From contig URZO01000004.1 of assembly GCA_900552465.1 (NCBI GenBank), forward strand, positions 50,691 through 114,690: a stretch of DNA of 64,000 bases, given 5' to 3'. Shown here one piece after another: positions 1 to 7,070 of the stretch. Within the stretch, counting starts at the first letter, position 1, and each line of letters starts with the position of its first letter. The translations under genes were made by a program, and so were the position numbers. Source of the DNA: an uncultured Parabacteroides sp. (GTDB lineage Bacteria > Bacteroidota > Bacteroidia > Bacteroidales > Tannerellaceae). Below the pieces are notes generated by a model, which saw only the letters and a list, made by a program, of their open reading frames with translations, did no database searches and was not told where the DNA came from.

Positions 1-1
1 A

Positions 2-127
2 GAGGCTTTAGGGTTGTTTTATGATTCGGAAACTTTCCAATTACTGAATGAAGGAGTAGCAGATTTGCATTGTATGAGCGATGAATATTTGGTTGATGAG
101 CTGATCTTGGAGTATAAACTCGTATAG
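2..127 (+). CDS. 3' end of a small unidentified protein (possibly DUF3791-like)
   Basis: The window opens inside a reading frame that gives 41 residues and ends at TAG (125-127). The visible C-terminus contains the segments FYDSETFQLLNEG and DLHCMSDEYLVDE. The leucine/acid pattern around 'DLH..S.EYL.DE' reminds me of the C-terminal end of DUF3791 proteins, small Bacteroidales and Firmicutes proteins of unknown function, but 41 residues are too few to be sure. The start lies outside the window. It is followed by a gap of about 127 bp that holds the pflB promoter, so it is probably a separate transcription unit from pflB. Confidence 0.5.
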   Translation, partial: EALGLFYDSETFQLLNEGVADLHCMSDEYLVDELILEYKLV

Positions 128-214
128 GTTACCCTTTATCCCCATTTATAGGTATTTCTCCCCTTTTAACACCGATCCGCTTGGAGAGTGTTTCCCGGAT
201 AGCAGGAAAAAGCG

Positions 215-222
215 TATCTTTG
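215..222 (+). promoter_or_regulatory. -7 box for pflB
   Basis: TATCTTTG matches the Bacteroidota -7 consensus TAnnTTTG exactly and lies 32 bp before the pflB ATG. No clear TTG-type -33 element is visible at the usual 19-21 bp; a TTT at 191-193 is the nearest candidate. Confidence 0.6.
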
Positions 223-254
223 CACGCCTAAACCGAAATAGACAAGATAAGCTT

Positions 255-2495
255 ATGAAGTTTGAAAACGAGAACTGGGCGCAGTTCAAAGGAGAGACCT
301 GGAAAAAGGAGATCAATGTAAGAGACTTTATCCAGAACAATTACAAACCTTACGACGGAGATGACAGTTTCCTTGTACCCTCTTCGGAGAAGACGAAGAA
401 AGTGTGGAACAAACTGACCGAAATGTTTAAGGTTGAGAGGGAAAAAGGAGTATATGACGCCGAAACGAAACTTCCTCAGGGGATCGATACCTATGGTCCC
501 GGTTATATCGATAAGGAAAACGAGGTGATTGTAGGCCTGCAGACGGATGCTCCGCTGAAACGCGGAATCTTTCCGAAAGGCGGTATCCGCATGGTGGAAA
601 ACAGCCTGGAAGCGTACGGTTATCACCTGGATCCGATGACAAAAGAAATCTTCACGAAATACAGAAAGACGCACAACGAAGGCGTTTTCTCCGCTTATAC
701 GGACGAAATGGTTGCTGCACGCCGTTCGGCTATCATCACAGGTTTGCCTGATGCCTACGGACGCGGACGTATCATCGGCGACTACCGCCGTGTGCCTCTC
801 TACGGGACCCGGATCCTGATCGAAGAAAAGAAGCGTTTCCAGAAACGTCTCGACATTCAGGAACTGACCGAAGAAATCATACAGAGCCGTGAGGAGATAA
901 CCGAACAGATCAATGCGCTGAAAGCGTTCGAACGGATGTGTGCCGCCTATGGCTTCGACGTGACATGTCCGGCACGGGATGCCCGCGAAGCCGTGCAGTT
1001 CCTGTATCTGGCTTACCTGGCTGCCGTGAAAGATCAGGACGGGGCTGCCATGTCTTTGGGACGTACATCGACTTTCCTCGATATCTATATTGAAAAAGAT
1101 ATACGTGAAGGCAAGCTGAAGGAAGAAGAAGCACAGGAGCTGATCGACCAGTTTATTATCAAACTGCGTATTGTCCGTTTCCTGCGTACACCGGAATACA
1201 ACGACCTGTTCTCGGGCGACCCTGTCTGGGTGACCGAATCGCTGGGCGGACAGGGCGTCGACGGCCGTTCGTTGGTGACAAAGACTTCTTACCGCTACCT
1301 GCATACCTTATACAACTTGGGTCCGGCACCCGAACCTAACCTGACAGTGCTTTGGTTTAATAATGCGCCGGAGAACTGGAAACAGTTCTGTGCAAAAGTG
1401 TCGATCGACACCTCGGCTATCCAGTATGAGAACGACGACCTGATGCGTCCGGATTACGGTGACGACTACGGCATTGCCTGTTGTGTCTCTCCGATGAAGA
1501 TCGGCAAGCAGATGCAGTATTTCGGTGCACGTGCGAACCTCGCCAAGTGCCTGCTGTATGCCATCAATGGCGGGCGTGACGAGAAATCGGGCGTGCAGGT
1601 GGCTCCCCGCTTCGAGCCGATTACCAGCGAATACCTGGACTACGACGAGGTGATGGAGAAATACGAGCAGATGATGCGCTGGCTTGCCAAAGTGTATGTC
1701 AATGCGTTGAAGATAATCCACTATATGCACGACAAATATGCGTATGAAGCGTTCGAGATGGGCCTTCATGACGGGGATGTGCAGCGTATCCGCGCAACCG
1801 GAATCGCCGGCCTTTCCATTGTTGCCGACTCGCTGGCCGCTATCCGTGACACGAAAGTGAAGGTTATCCGCGATGAACGCGGTCTGGCTGTCGATTTTGA
1901 ACGTGAGGGCGAATATGTGCCTTTCGGAAACAATGAAGATCGTACCGACAGTATCGCTGTCGAGATCACCGAGAAGTTCATGGAATACCTGCGCCAGCAC
2001 CAGACCTACCGTAAGGCTACGCCGACACAGTCTATCCTGACAATCACCTCGAACGTGGTTTATGGAAAGAAAACCGGTGCGACTCCCGACGGCCGTCCGG
2101 GTGGTACGCCGTTCGCTCCGGGCGCAAACCCGATGAACGGGCGCGATAGGAAAGGGGCGATTGCAGCTTTGGCTTCCGTAGCCAAACTGCCTTTTCAGCA
2201 CGCGCACGACGGTATCTCCTATACGTTTGCCGTTTCCCCTGCAACCTTAGGGAAGGAACGCGCCGTACAGGTGAACAATCTGGTGAGCCTGCTGGACGGT
2301 TATTTCACACCCGACGGCGGACAGCATCTGAACGTGAATGTCTTCGACAAAGACCTGCTGCTGGACGCAATGGAACATCCGGAGCAATATCCGCAACTCA
2401 CGATCCGTGTTTCCGGTTATGCCGTAAACTTCGTGAAACTGACCCGCGAACAACAACTCGACGTCATCTCACGAACAATCAACAGCACCTTATAG
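255..2495 (+). CDS. pflB: formate C-acetyltransferase (pyruvate formate-lyase)
   Basis: Converts pyruvate and CoA to acetyl-CoA and formate in the cytoplasm; a glycyl-radical enzyme of anaerobic fermentation. The 746-residue product is close to the usual length of about 750-760. The adjacent catalytic cysteines are in GIACCVSPM (C409-C410), and the radical glycine is in RVSGYAVNF near the C-terminus (about G721), as in the PFL family. The ATG at 255 is the first in frame after the -7 box at 215. The stop codon overlaps the GTG start of the activase gene by one base (TAGTG), so the two are co-transcribed and probably translationally coupled. No truncation is seen, and both catalytic sites are intact. 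Confidence 0.97.
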   Translation: MKFENENWAQFKGETWKKEINVRDFIQNNYKPYDGDDSFLVPSSEKTKKVWNKLTEMFKVEREKGVYDAETKLPQGIDTYGPGYIDKENEVIVGLQTDAPLKRGIFPKGGIRMVENSLEAYGYHLDPMTKEIFTKYRKTHNEGVFSAYTDEMVAARRSAIITGLPDAYGRGRIIGDYRRVPLYGTRILIEEKKRFQKRLDIQELTEEIIQSREEITEQINALKAFERMCAAYGFDVTCPARDAREAVQFLYLAYLAAVKDQDGAAMSLGRTSTFLDIYIEKDIREGKLKEEEAQELIDQFIIKLRIVRFLRTPEYNDLFSGDPVWVTESLGGQGVDGRSLVTKTSYRYLHTLYNLGPAPEPNLTVLWFNNAPENWKQFCAKVSIDTSAIQYENDDLMRPDYGDDYGIACCVSPMKIGKQMQYFGARANLAKCLLYAINGGRDEKSGVQVAPRFEPITSEYLDYDEVMEKYEQMMRWLAKVYVNALKIIHYMHDKYAYEAFEMGLHDGDVQRIRATGIAGLSIVADSLAAIRDTKVKVIRDERGLAVDFEREGEYVPFGNNEDRTDSIAVEITEKFMEYLRQHQTYRKATPTQSILTITSNVVYGKKTGATPDGRPGGTPFAPGANPMNGRDRKGAIAALASVAKLPFQHAHDGISYTFAVSPATLGKERAVQVNNLVSLLDGYFTPDGGQHLNVNVFDKDLLLDAMEHPEQYPQLTIRVSGYAVNFVKLTREQQLDVISRTINSTL

Positions 2496-3238
2496 TGTTT
2501 GGAAGAATACATTCAATAGAGAGTTTCGGGACCGTCGACGGTCCCGGGATTCGCTTTGTCGTCTTTATGCAGGGCTGTCCGCTTCGCTGCCTGTATTGTC
2601 ATAATCCGGACACGTGGGAAATAAAACGGGACGGGAGCGGAGAAAAACGGGACACGTCCCATTTTCGTGAACCCGGTGACCTGCTTGCCGAGGTGTTGCG
2701 TTATAAGAATTTCATCGCCAAAGGCGGTGTGACCGTAACTGGTGGCGAACCTCTGTTGCAACCGGCTTTCCTGAAAGAGTTTTTCCGTCTTTGCCGTGAG
2801 AACGGCATCCATACGGCGTTGGATACGTCCGGCTATATCTGTTCAGCGAAAGCGTTGGAGGTTCTCGAATATGTCGACCTGGTTTTACTGGATATCAAAA
2901 CGATAGATGCCGAACTGCATCCCCGCCTGACCGGAGTTGAAGGGGAAAACACCCTACATTTCCTGGATGAACTTGAACGCCGGCAGATTCCGGTCTGGAT
3001 TCGCCACGTCGTTGTTCCCGGCCTGACCGACGATGACGCTTCGCTCGAGGCGCTTGCCCGCTATATCAGCCGTTATAAGATGGTACAGAAAGCGGAACTC
3101 CTTCCTTACCATACGATGGGCGCTTATAAATATGAGGCGCAGGGCATGGAATACCCCTTAAAAGGCGTCGAGCCTCTTTCCGCCGAACGTTTGGCTAATG
3201 CCAAGGCGATCTTTAAGAAATATGGTGTAATTGTCTGA
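2495..3238 (+). CDS. pflA: pyruvate formate-lyase-activating enzyme (radical SAM)
   Basis: Installs the glycyl radical on PflB using S-adenosylmethionine and a [4Fe-4S] cluster. The 247-residue product carries the CxxxCxxC cluster motif in GCPLRCLYCHNPDTW (C28, C32, C35) and the GGEPLLQ segment typical of the family. It starts at GTG (2495-2497), sharing the G of the pflB TAG stop; no better in-frame ATG lies near, and the N-terminus GRIHSIESFGTVDGPG fits family starts. The one-base overlap with pflB indicates coupling. A leftward gene follows directly, ending only 3 bp away. Confidence 0.95.
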   Translation: MFGRIHSIESFGTVDGPGIRFVVFMQGCPLRCLYCHNPDTWEIKRDGSGEKRDTSHFREPGDLLAEVLRYKNFIAKGGVTVTGGEPLLQPAFLKEFFRLCRENGIHTALDTSGYICSAKALEVLEYVDLVLLDIKTIDAELHPRLTGVEGENTLHFLDELERRQIPVWIRHVVVPGLTDDDASLEALARYISRYKMVQKAELLPYHTMGAYKYEAQGMEYPLKGVEPLSAERLANAKAIFKKYGVIV

Positions 3239-3240
3239 TC

Positions 3241-3543
3241 TTAATCGAACGCTTGTTTCCGGGTTATCACCGGCTTCCGGCGAATCTTGTTGACAGTGCG
3301 GACACTATCGTTCTCTATGCTGGTGACGTCTCCCTGGCAGTTAGTGAAATAGATATAATGTCCCATATCCCTGAAGCGATAGACTTTGCAACCTTCATGT
3401 TCAAACAGATATTCCACTTCATAAGTAGAATTGTTTACCGGAGCCTCTCTTGTAAGCGGTATTCCTGCAACGCAAGAAGAAAGCCATGCACTGCAAACGA
3501 ACAATAAGCCCGCTGAAAATATATACAAACTTGTTCTTCTCAT
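3241..3543 (-). CDS. small DUF4884-type lipoprotein
   Basis: A 100-residue predicted lipoprotein. The signal peptide MRRTSLYIFSAGLLF ends in a lipobox (WLSSC), so it is probably tethered in the cell envelope. The mature part has STYEVEYLFEHEGCKVYRF and YIYFTNCQGDVTS, which match what I remember of DUF4884, a Bacteroidales family of unknown function. I chose the ATG at 3543 over one 12 codons upstream because it places the hydrophobic core correctly and sits 25 bp downstream of a -7 box (3568-3575). It converges on pflA with 2 bp between the stop codons. Function unknown. Confidence 0.75.
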   Translation of the reverse strand: MRRTSLYIFSAGLLFVCSAWLSSCVAGIPLTREAPVNNSTYEVEYLFEHEGCKVYRFRDMGHYIYFTNCQGDVTSIENDSVRTVNKIRRKPVITRKQAFD

Positions 3544-3567
3544 CTTCGACTGTTTTTGTGTTATGCT

Positions 3568-3575
3568 CAAAGATA
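3568..3575 (-). promoter_or_regulatory. -7 box for the DUF4884 lipoprotein
   Basis: CAAAGATA on the plus strand reads TATCTTTG on the minus strand, an exact TAnnTTTG match 25 bp before the chosen start. Confidence 0.5.
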
Positions 3576-3645
3576 GCAATTAAAGAGTAAATGGCACAGC
3601 TTATTTTACCTACAATCAGGTATATTTTTATTGTCAAAAAAAACA

Positions 3646-3653
3646 TAGCTTTG
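3646..3653 (+). promoter_or_regulatory. -7 box for the CDF transporter
   Basis: TAGCTTTG, matching TAnnTTTG, lies 35 bp upstream of the chosen ATG at 3688. This spacing supports that start over the upstream TTG at 3661. Confidence 0.5.
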
Positions 3654-3687
3654 TACCGTATTGTTATCAATTAAAAAGTACACGAAT

Positions 3688-4593
3688 ATGGGACATAGTC
3701 ACGAACATCATCATGATCATCATCACGAAATAACATCTCTGAATAAGGCCTTTATCATCGGTATTTCTTTGAATTTAGTTTTTGTCGTGGCCGAGTTCCT
3801 GGCCGGGTTCTGGTATAATTCGCTCGGTTTACTGTCTGATGCCGGACATAACCTGGGCGATGTGGCGAGCCTGGTGCTTGCGATGCTGGCTTTCCGGCTG
3901 GCGAAGGTACAACCAACTTCCCGCTATACATACGGATATAAGAAGAGTACGGTGCTGGTCTCTTTGCTCAATGCGGTGATCCTGTTGGTCGCTGTCGGGA
4001 TAATTATCGGCGAGAGTGTCGGCAAGCTGTTTCATCCGCAGCCGGTGGAAGGCGATGCGATCGCGTGGGTTGCCGGAATCGGGGTGGTGATCAATGCCGT
4101 TACCGCTTGGCTGTTTATGAAGGATAAAGACAAAGACCTGAATGTGAAAGGGGCTTACCTGCACATGGCTGCCGATGCGTTAGTGTCGGTGGGCGTTGTT
4201 GTGTCGGGGTTGGTGATTGCCCGGACGGGTTGGTATGTGATCGACCCGATTATCGGGCTGTTGATCGCTCTGATTATCATCTATTCGACTTGGGGACTGT
4301 TGCGGGACAGTCTGCGTCTTTCCTTGGATGGCGTTCCGGTAGGAACGGATATAAGGAAGGTGGAAAATGCGATCCGGGAAGTTCCCGGCGTGCAGGATGT
4401 CCACCACCTGCACATCTGGGCGATCAGTACGACCGAGACAGCCCTTACGGCTCATATCGTCATCAAGGACACAAACCAAATGGAGACGGTCAAACATGAA
4501 ATCAAACACGAACTCGAACACGTCGGCGTGCAACATGCTACGTTAGAGTTTGAAACAACAGGCGCCTGCTGTTCTGAACCTTGTTGCGAATAG
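3688..4593 (+). CDS. cation diffusion facilitator (CDF) metal exporter
   Basis: Predicted inner-membrane Zn2+/divalent-metal:H+ antiporter of the CzcD/ZitB type. The 301-residue product starts with a histidine-rich segment (GHSHEHHHDHHHE) and has six hydrophobic segments. The metal-site signatures LLSDAGHNLGD (TM2) and HMAADALVSVG (TM5) are both present, each with the paired His/Asp. A cytoplasmic ferredoxin-like domain follows (VPGVQDVHHLHIW). The tail ends in ACCSEPCCE, four cysteines that could bind metal. The start at ATG 3688 is preferred to the in-frame TTG at 3661, as it begins with the His-rich segment and fits the promoter at 3646. It stands alone between a leftward gene and ahpC. 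Which metal is exported cannot be read from the sequence. Confidence 0.93.
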   Translation: MGHSHEHHHDHHHEITSLNKAFIIGISLNLVFVVAEFLAGFWYNSLGLLSDAGHNLGDVASLVLAMLAFRLAKVQPTSRYTYGYKKSTVLVSLLNAVILLVAVGIIIGESVGKLFHPQPVEGDAIAWVAGIGVVINAVTAWLFMKDKDKDLNVKGAYLHMAADALVSVGVVVSGLVIARTGWYVIDPIIGLLIALIIIYSTWGLLRDSLRLSLDGVPVGTDIRKVENAIREVPGVQDVHHLHIWAISTTETALTAHIVIKDTNQMETVKHEIKHELEHVGVQHATLEFETTGACCSEPCCE

Positions 4594-4596
4594 GAA

Positions 4597-4693
4597 CCGG
4601 ACGCAGATTACGCAGATAGCGCAGAGGGACGCAGACGATATGAAAAATAATAAGTCTGCGTCCCTCTGCGTGTTCTGCGCTGTCTGTGTCCGG
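4597..4693. repeat. imperfect palindrome built from GCAG units (intergenic repeat)
   Basis: Two 40-nt arms (4597-4636 and 4654-4693) are inverted repeats with 33 of 40 positions matching, separated by 17 nt. Each arm is itself made of short repeats of the type ACGCAG/GCGCAG, and the innermost 17 bp match perfectly. It lies between the CDF gene (stop at 4593) and the ahpC promoter. It could terminate CDF transcription as a long hairpin, though no T-run follows. It resembles dispersed palindromic repeats seen in Bacteroidota genomes. Confidence 0.75.
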
Positions 4694-4760
4694 TTTGTTC
4701 ATCTATCAATGGATAAAAATTATCAATTTGAAAAATTCTTTCAATCAGGGGCTTACGATT

Positions 4761-4768
4761 TACCTTTG
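4761..4768 (+). promoter_or_regulatory. -7 box for ahpCF
   Basis: TACCTTTG matches TAnnTTTG, 46 bp before the ahpC ATG. OxyR control of ahpCF is known in Bacteroides, but I cannot identify an OxyR site by eye. Confidence 0.55.
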
Positions 4769-4814
4769 TGCTGTAATCAAAAAATAGTAGTAACAAATTT
4801 AAATAGTAAAAATC

Positions 4815-5381
4815 ATGGAACCGATTATTAATTCACAAGCACCCGAGTTTAAAGTACAGGCATTTCAGAATGGTAATTTCAAGACTGTAAGCAGCGAAGA
4901 TATCAAAGGCAAATGGGCTATTTTCTTCTTCTATCCTGCCGATTTTACCTTTGTTTGTCCGACCGAACTGGTAGACATGGCTGACAAGTACGATAAATTC
5001 CAAGCAATGGGTGTTGAAGTATATTCCGTAAGCACAGACTCCCACTTCGTGCACAAGGCATGGCATGATGCTTCCGAAACGATCCGTAAGATCAAATATC
5101 CGATGTTGGCAGATCCGACAGGCGCTTTGAGCCGCGCATTCGGCGTGATGATCGAAGAGGAAGGTATGGCATACCGCGGTACATTCCTGGTGAATCCGGA
5201 AGGCAAGATCAAGATTGCCGAAATACACGATAACGGCATCGGCCGTAATGCGGATGAACTGCTTCGCAAGGTTGAGGCTGCCCAGTTTGTAGCGTCCCAC
5301 CCGAATGAAGTTTGTCCTGCCAAATGGAAGAAAGGTGAAGCAACGCTGAAACCGAGCATCGACTTGGTTGGTAAGATCTAA
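4815..5381 (+). CDS. ahpC: alkyl hydroperoxide reductase subunit C (2-Cys peroxiredoxin)
   Basis: Reduces H2O2 and organic peroxides in the cytoplasm. The 188-residue product is full length for bacterial AhpC. The peroxidatic cysteine is C48 in DFTFVCPTE and the resolving cysteine C167 in NEVCPAKW, followed by the usual C-terminal extension. ATG 4815 is preceded by an A-rich leader and the -7 box at 4761. The reductase partner ahpF starts 4 bp after the ahpC stop, so the two form an operon and are probably translationally coupled. Confidence 0.97.
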   Translation: MEPIINSQAPEFKVQAFQNGNFKTVSSEDIKGKWAIFFFYPADFTFVCPTELVDMADKYDKFQAMGVEVYSVSTDSHFVHKAWHDASETIRKIKYPMLADPTGALSRAFGVMIEEEGMAYRGTFLVNPEGKIKIAEIHDNGIGRNADELLRKVEAAQFVASHPNEVCPAKWKKGEATLKPSIDLVGKI

Positions 5382-5385
5382 AGCT

Positions 5386-6972
5386 ATGTTAGATTCTGCA
5401 ATGAAAAGCCAGCTTTCCGGAATATTTTCCGGGCTGGCTTCCCAATATGTATTTGAGATAGAAGTATCTCCCAATCACGAAAGTCGTCAGGAGCTGCTCG
5501 AACTGTTAGGAGATGTTGCGTCTTGTTCGGATCATCTGTCATGCCATATCTCAGATGGTGAGGGGCTTCAGTTTACAATTGTAAAAGACGGTATGCCCAC
5601 CGGCATCCGTTTTCGTGCAGTGCCCAATGGACATGAATTTACATCCCTGCTATTAGCTATCCTGAATAGTGACGGAAAGGGTAAAAATATACCGGATGAA
5701 AGCATCCGTGCCCGTGTCAGCGCCTTGAACGGCCCGATCAAGCTGACCACTTATGTATCGCTGACTTGTACCAACTGCCCGGATGTAGTGCAGGCATTGA
5801 ACATTATGACGACGCTCAACAGCCGGATTACACATGAAACGGTAGACGGCGCTATCAACCAGAAAGAGGTAGAGGCCATGAAAGTGCAAGGCGTCCCTTC
5901 TGTCTTTGCCGACGGAAAACTGATTCACGTAGGCCGTAGCGATTTCGGCGAACTGCTTGCCAAACTCGAAGCCCAGTATGGGATAAATAAAGAGACTGTT
6001 GATAACTCTGTTGAAAAACCTGTTAAGAACTATGATGTGATAGTCGTGGGAGGCGGTCCTGCCGGTGCGGCGTCTGCTATCTATTCGGCGCGTAAGGGCC
6101 TGAGTGTCGCTGTCGTAGCCGAACGTGTCGGCGGACAGGTCAAGGAGACGGTCGGCATCGAGAACCTCGTCTCTGTTCCCCATACGACAGGCGAACAGTT
6201 GGCGAATGACCTCCGCACGCATATCAACGATTACCCGATCGACATACTGGAACACCGGCGCGTTGTTTCTGTGTCCGTAGAGACAGATGGCCGTCTGTCT
6301 CCATCGCGATCAACGATATTGACAACTTCTACCGGTGAACGCTTTTCGGCTTCTGCCGTTATTGTTGCTACGGGGGCAAGCTGGCGCAAACTGAATGTTC
6401 CCGGTGAGGCGGAATATATCGGGCGGGGTGTCGCTTTCTGTCCGCATTGCGACGGCCCGTTCTATAAAGGCAAGCATGTCGCGGTAGTCGGTGGAGGCAA
6501 CTCCGGTATCGAAGCTGCGATCGACCTGGCCGGTATCTGTTCCAAAGTGACGGTGCTGGAATTTATGGACGAACTGAAAGCGGATCAAGTATTACAGGAA
6601 AAACTGAAAAGTCTGCCGAATGTGGAAGTATTCCTGCACTCCCAGTCTTTAGAAGTGATCGGTAACGGTGATAAAGTGACCGGACTTCGTGTAAAAGACC
6701 GTAAAACGGAAGCGGAACGGGTGATCGACCTGGACGGAATCTTCGTGCAGATTGGTTTGGCAGCCAATAGCGGCGCCTTCCGTGATGTTGTCGAAACGAA
6801 TAAACCGGGAGAGATTGTGATCGACGCACATTGCCGGACAAATGTTCCCGGCATCTATGCCGCCGGCGACGTCTCGACCGTTCCTTATAAACAAATTATC
6901 ATAGCAATGGGCGAAGGGGCAAAAGCGGCTTTGTCTGCTTTTGAAGATAGAATGAGAGGTTTGTTAAGTTAA
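5386..6972 (+). CDS. ahpF: alkyl hydroperoxide reductase subunit F (NADH:peroxiredoxin oxidoreductase)
   Basis: Flavoprotein that passes electrons from NADH to AhpC. Layout of the 528-residue product: an N-terminal tandem thioredoxin-like domain with redox pair C128/C131 in SLTCTNCPDV; an FAD-binding GxGxxG in DVIVVGGGPAGAAS (about 217-230); a thioredoxin-reductase-type redox pair C352/C355 in FCPHCDGPF; an NAD-binding GGGNSG (369-374); and the C-terminal FAD motif YAAGDV. I chose ATG 5386, 4 bp after the ahpC stop, over a TTG inside ahpC. It converges on a leftward peptidase gene across a terminator hairpin. Confidence 0.96.
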   Translation: MLDSAMKSQLSGIFSGLASQYVFEIEVSPNHESRQELLELLGDVASCSDHLSCHISDGEGLQFTIVKDGMPTGIRFRAVPNGHEFTSLLLAILNSDGKGKNIPDESIRARVSALNGPIKLTTYVSLTCTNCPDVVQALNIMTTLNSRITHETVDGAINQKEVEAMKVQGVPSVFADGKLIHVGRSDFGELLAKLEAQYGINKETVDNSVEKPVKNYDVIVVGGGPAGAASAIYSARKGLSVAVVAERVGGQVKETVGIENLVSVPHTTGEQLANDLRTHINDYPIDILEHRRVVSVSVETDGRLSPSRSTILTTSTGERFSASAVIVATGASWRKLNVPGEAEYIGRGVAFCPHCDGPFYKGKHVAVVGGGNSGIEAAIDLAGICSKVTVLEFMDELKADQVLQEKLKSLPNVEVFLHSQSLEVIGNGDKVTGLRVKDRKTEAERVIDLDGIFVQIGLAANSGAFRDVVETNKPGEIVIDAHCRTNVPGIYAAGDVSTVPYKQIIIAMGEGAKAALSAFEDRMRGLLS

Positions 6973-6993
6973 GTATTAGTACTTGCTATGATT

Positions 6994-7040
6994 AAGAGGG
7001 TGTGACCGTTGTCCTTACAGGACTTCCGCCATACCCTCTT
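6994..7040. terminator. terminator hairpin between ahpF and the S9 peptidase
   Basis: An 11-nt stem (6994-7004 with 7030-7040, one mismatch) of the type AAGAGGGTGTG/CATACCCTCTT encloses a 25-nt loop. It is followed by TTATAATTCTTAATTTTT, so it can act as an intrinsic terminator for ahpCF. Its position in a convergent gap suggests that it also serves the leftward operon. Confidence 0.6.
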
Positions 7041-7070
7041 TTATAATTCTTAATTTTTAATTATTAATTC

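Noticed and set aside
228..1304. A 358-codon antisense frame over pflB
   Set aside because: The opposite strand encodes intact pyruvate formate-lyase with its catalytic motifs; the antisense frame has no recognisable features and no -7 box.
4550..4831. A 93-codon frame between the CDF gene and ahpC
   Set aside because: It crosses the 97-bp palindrome and the ahpC start, and its product (CVFCAVCVRF...) merely translates the repeat.
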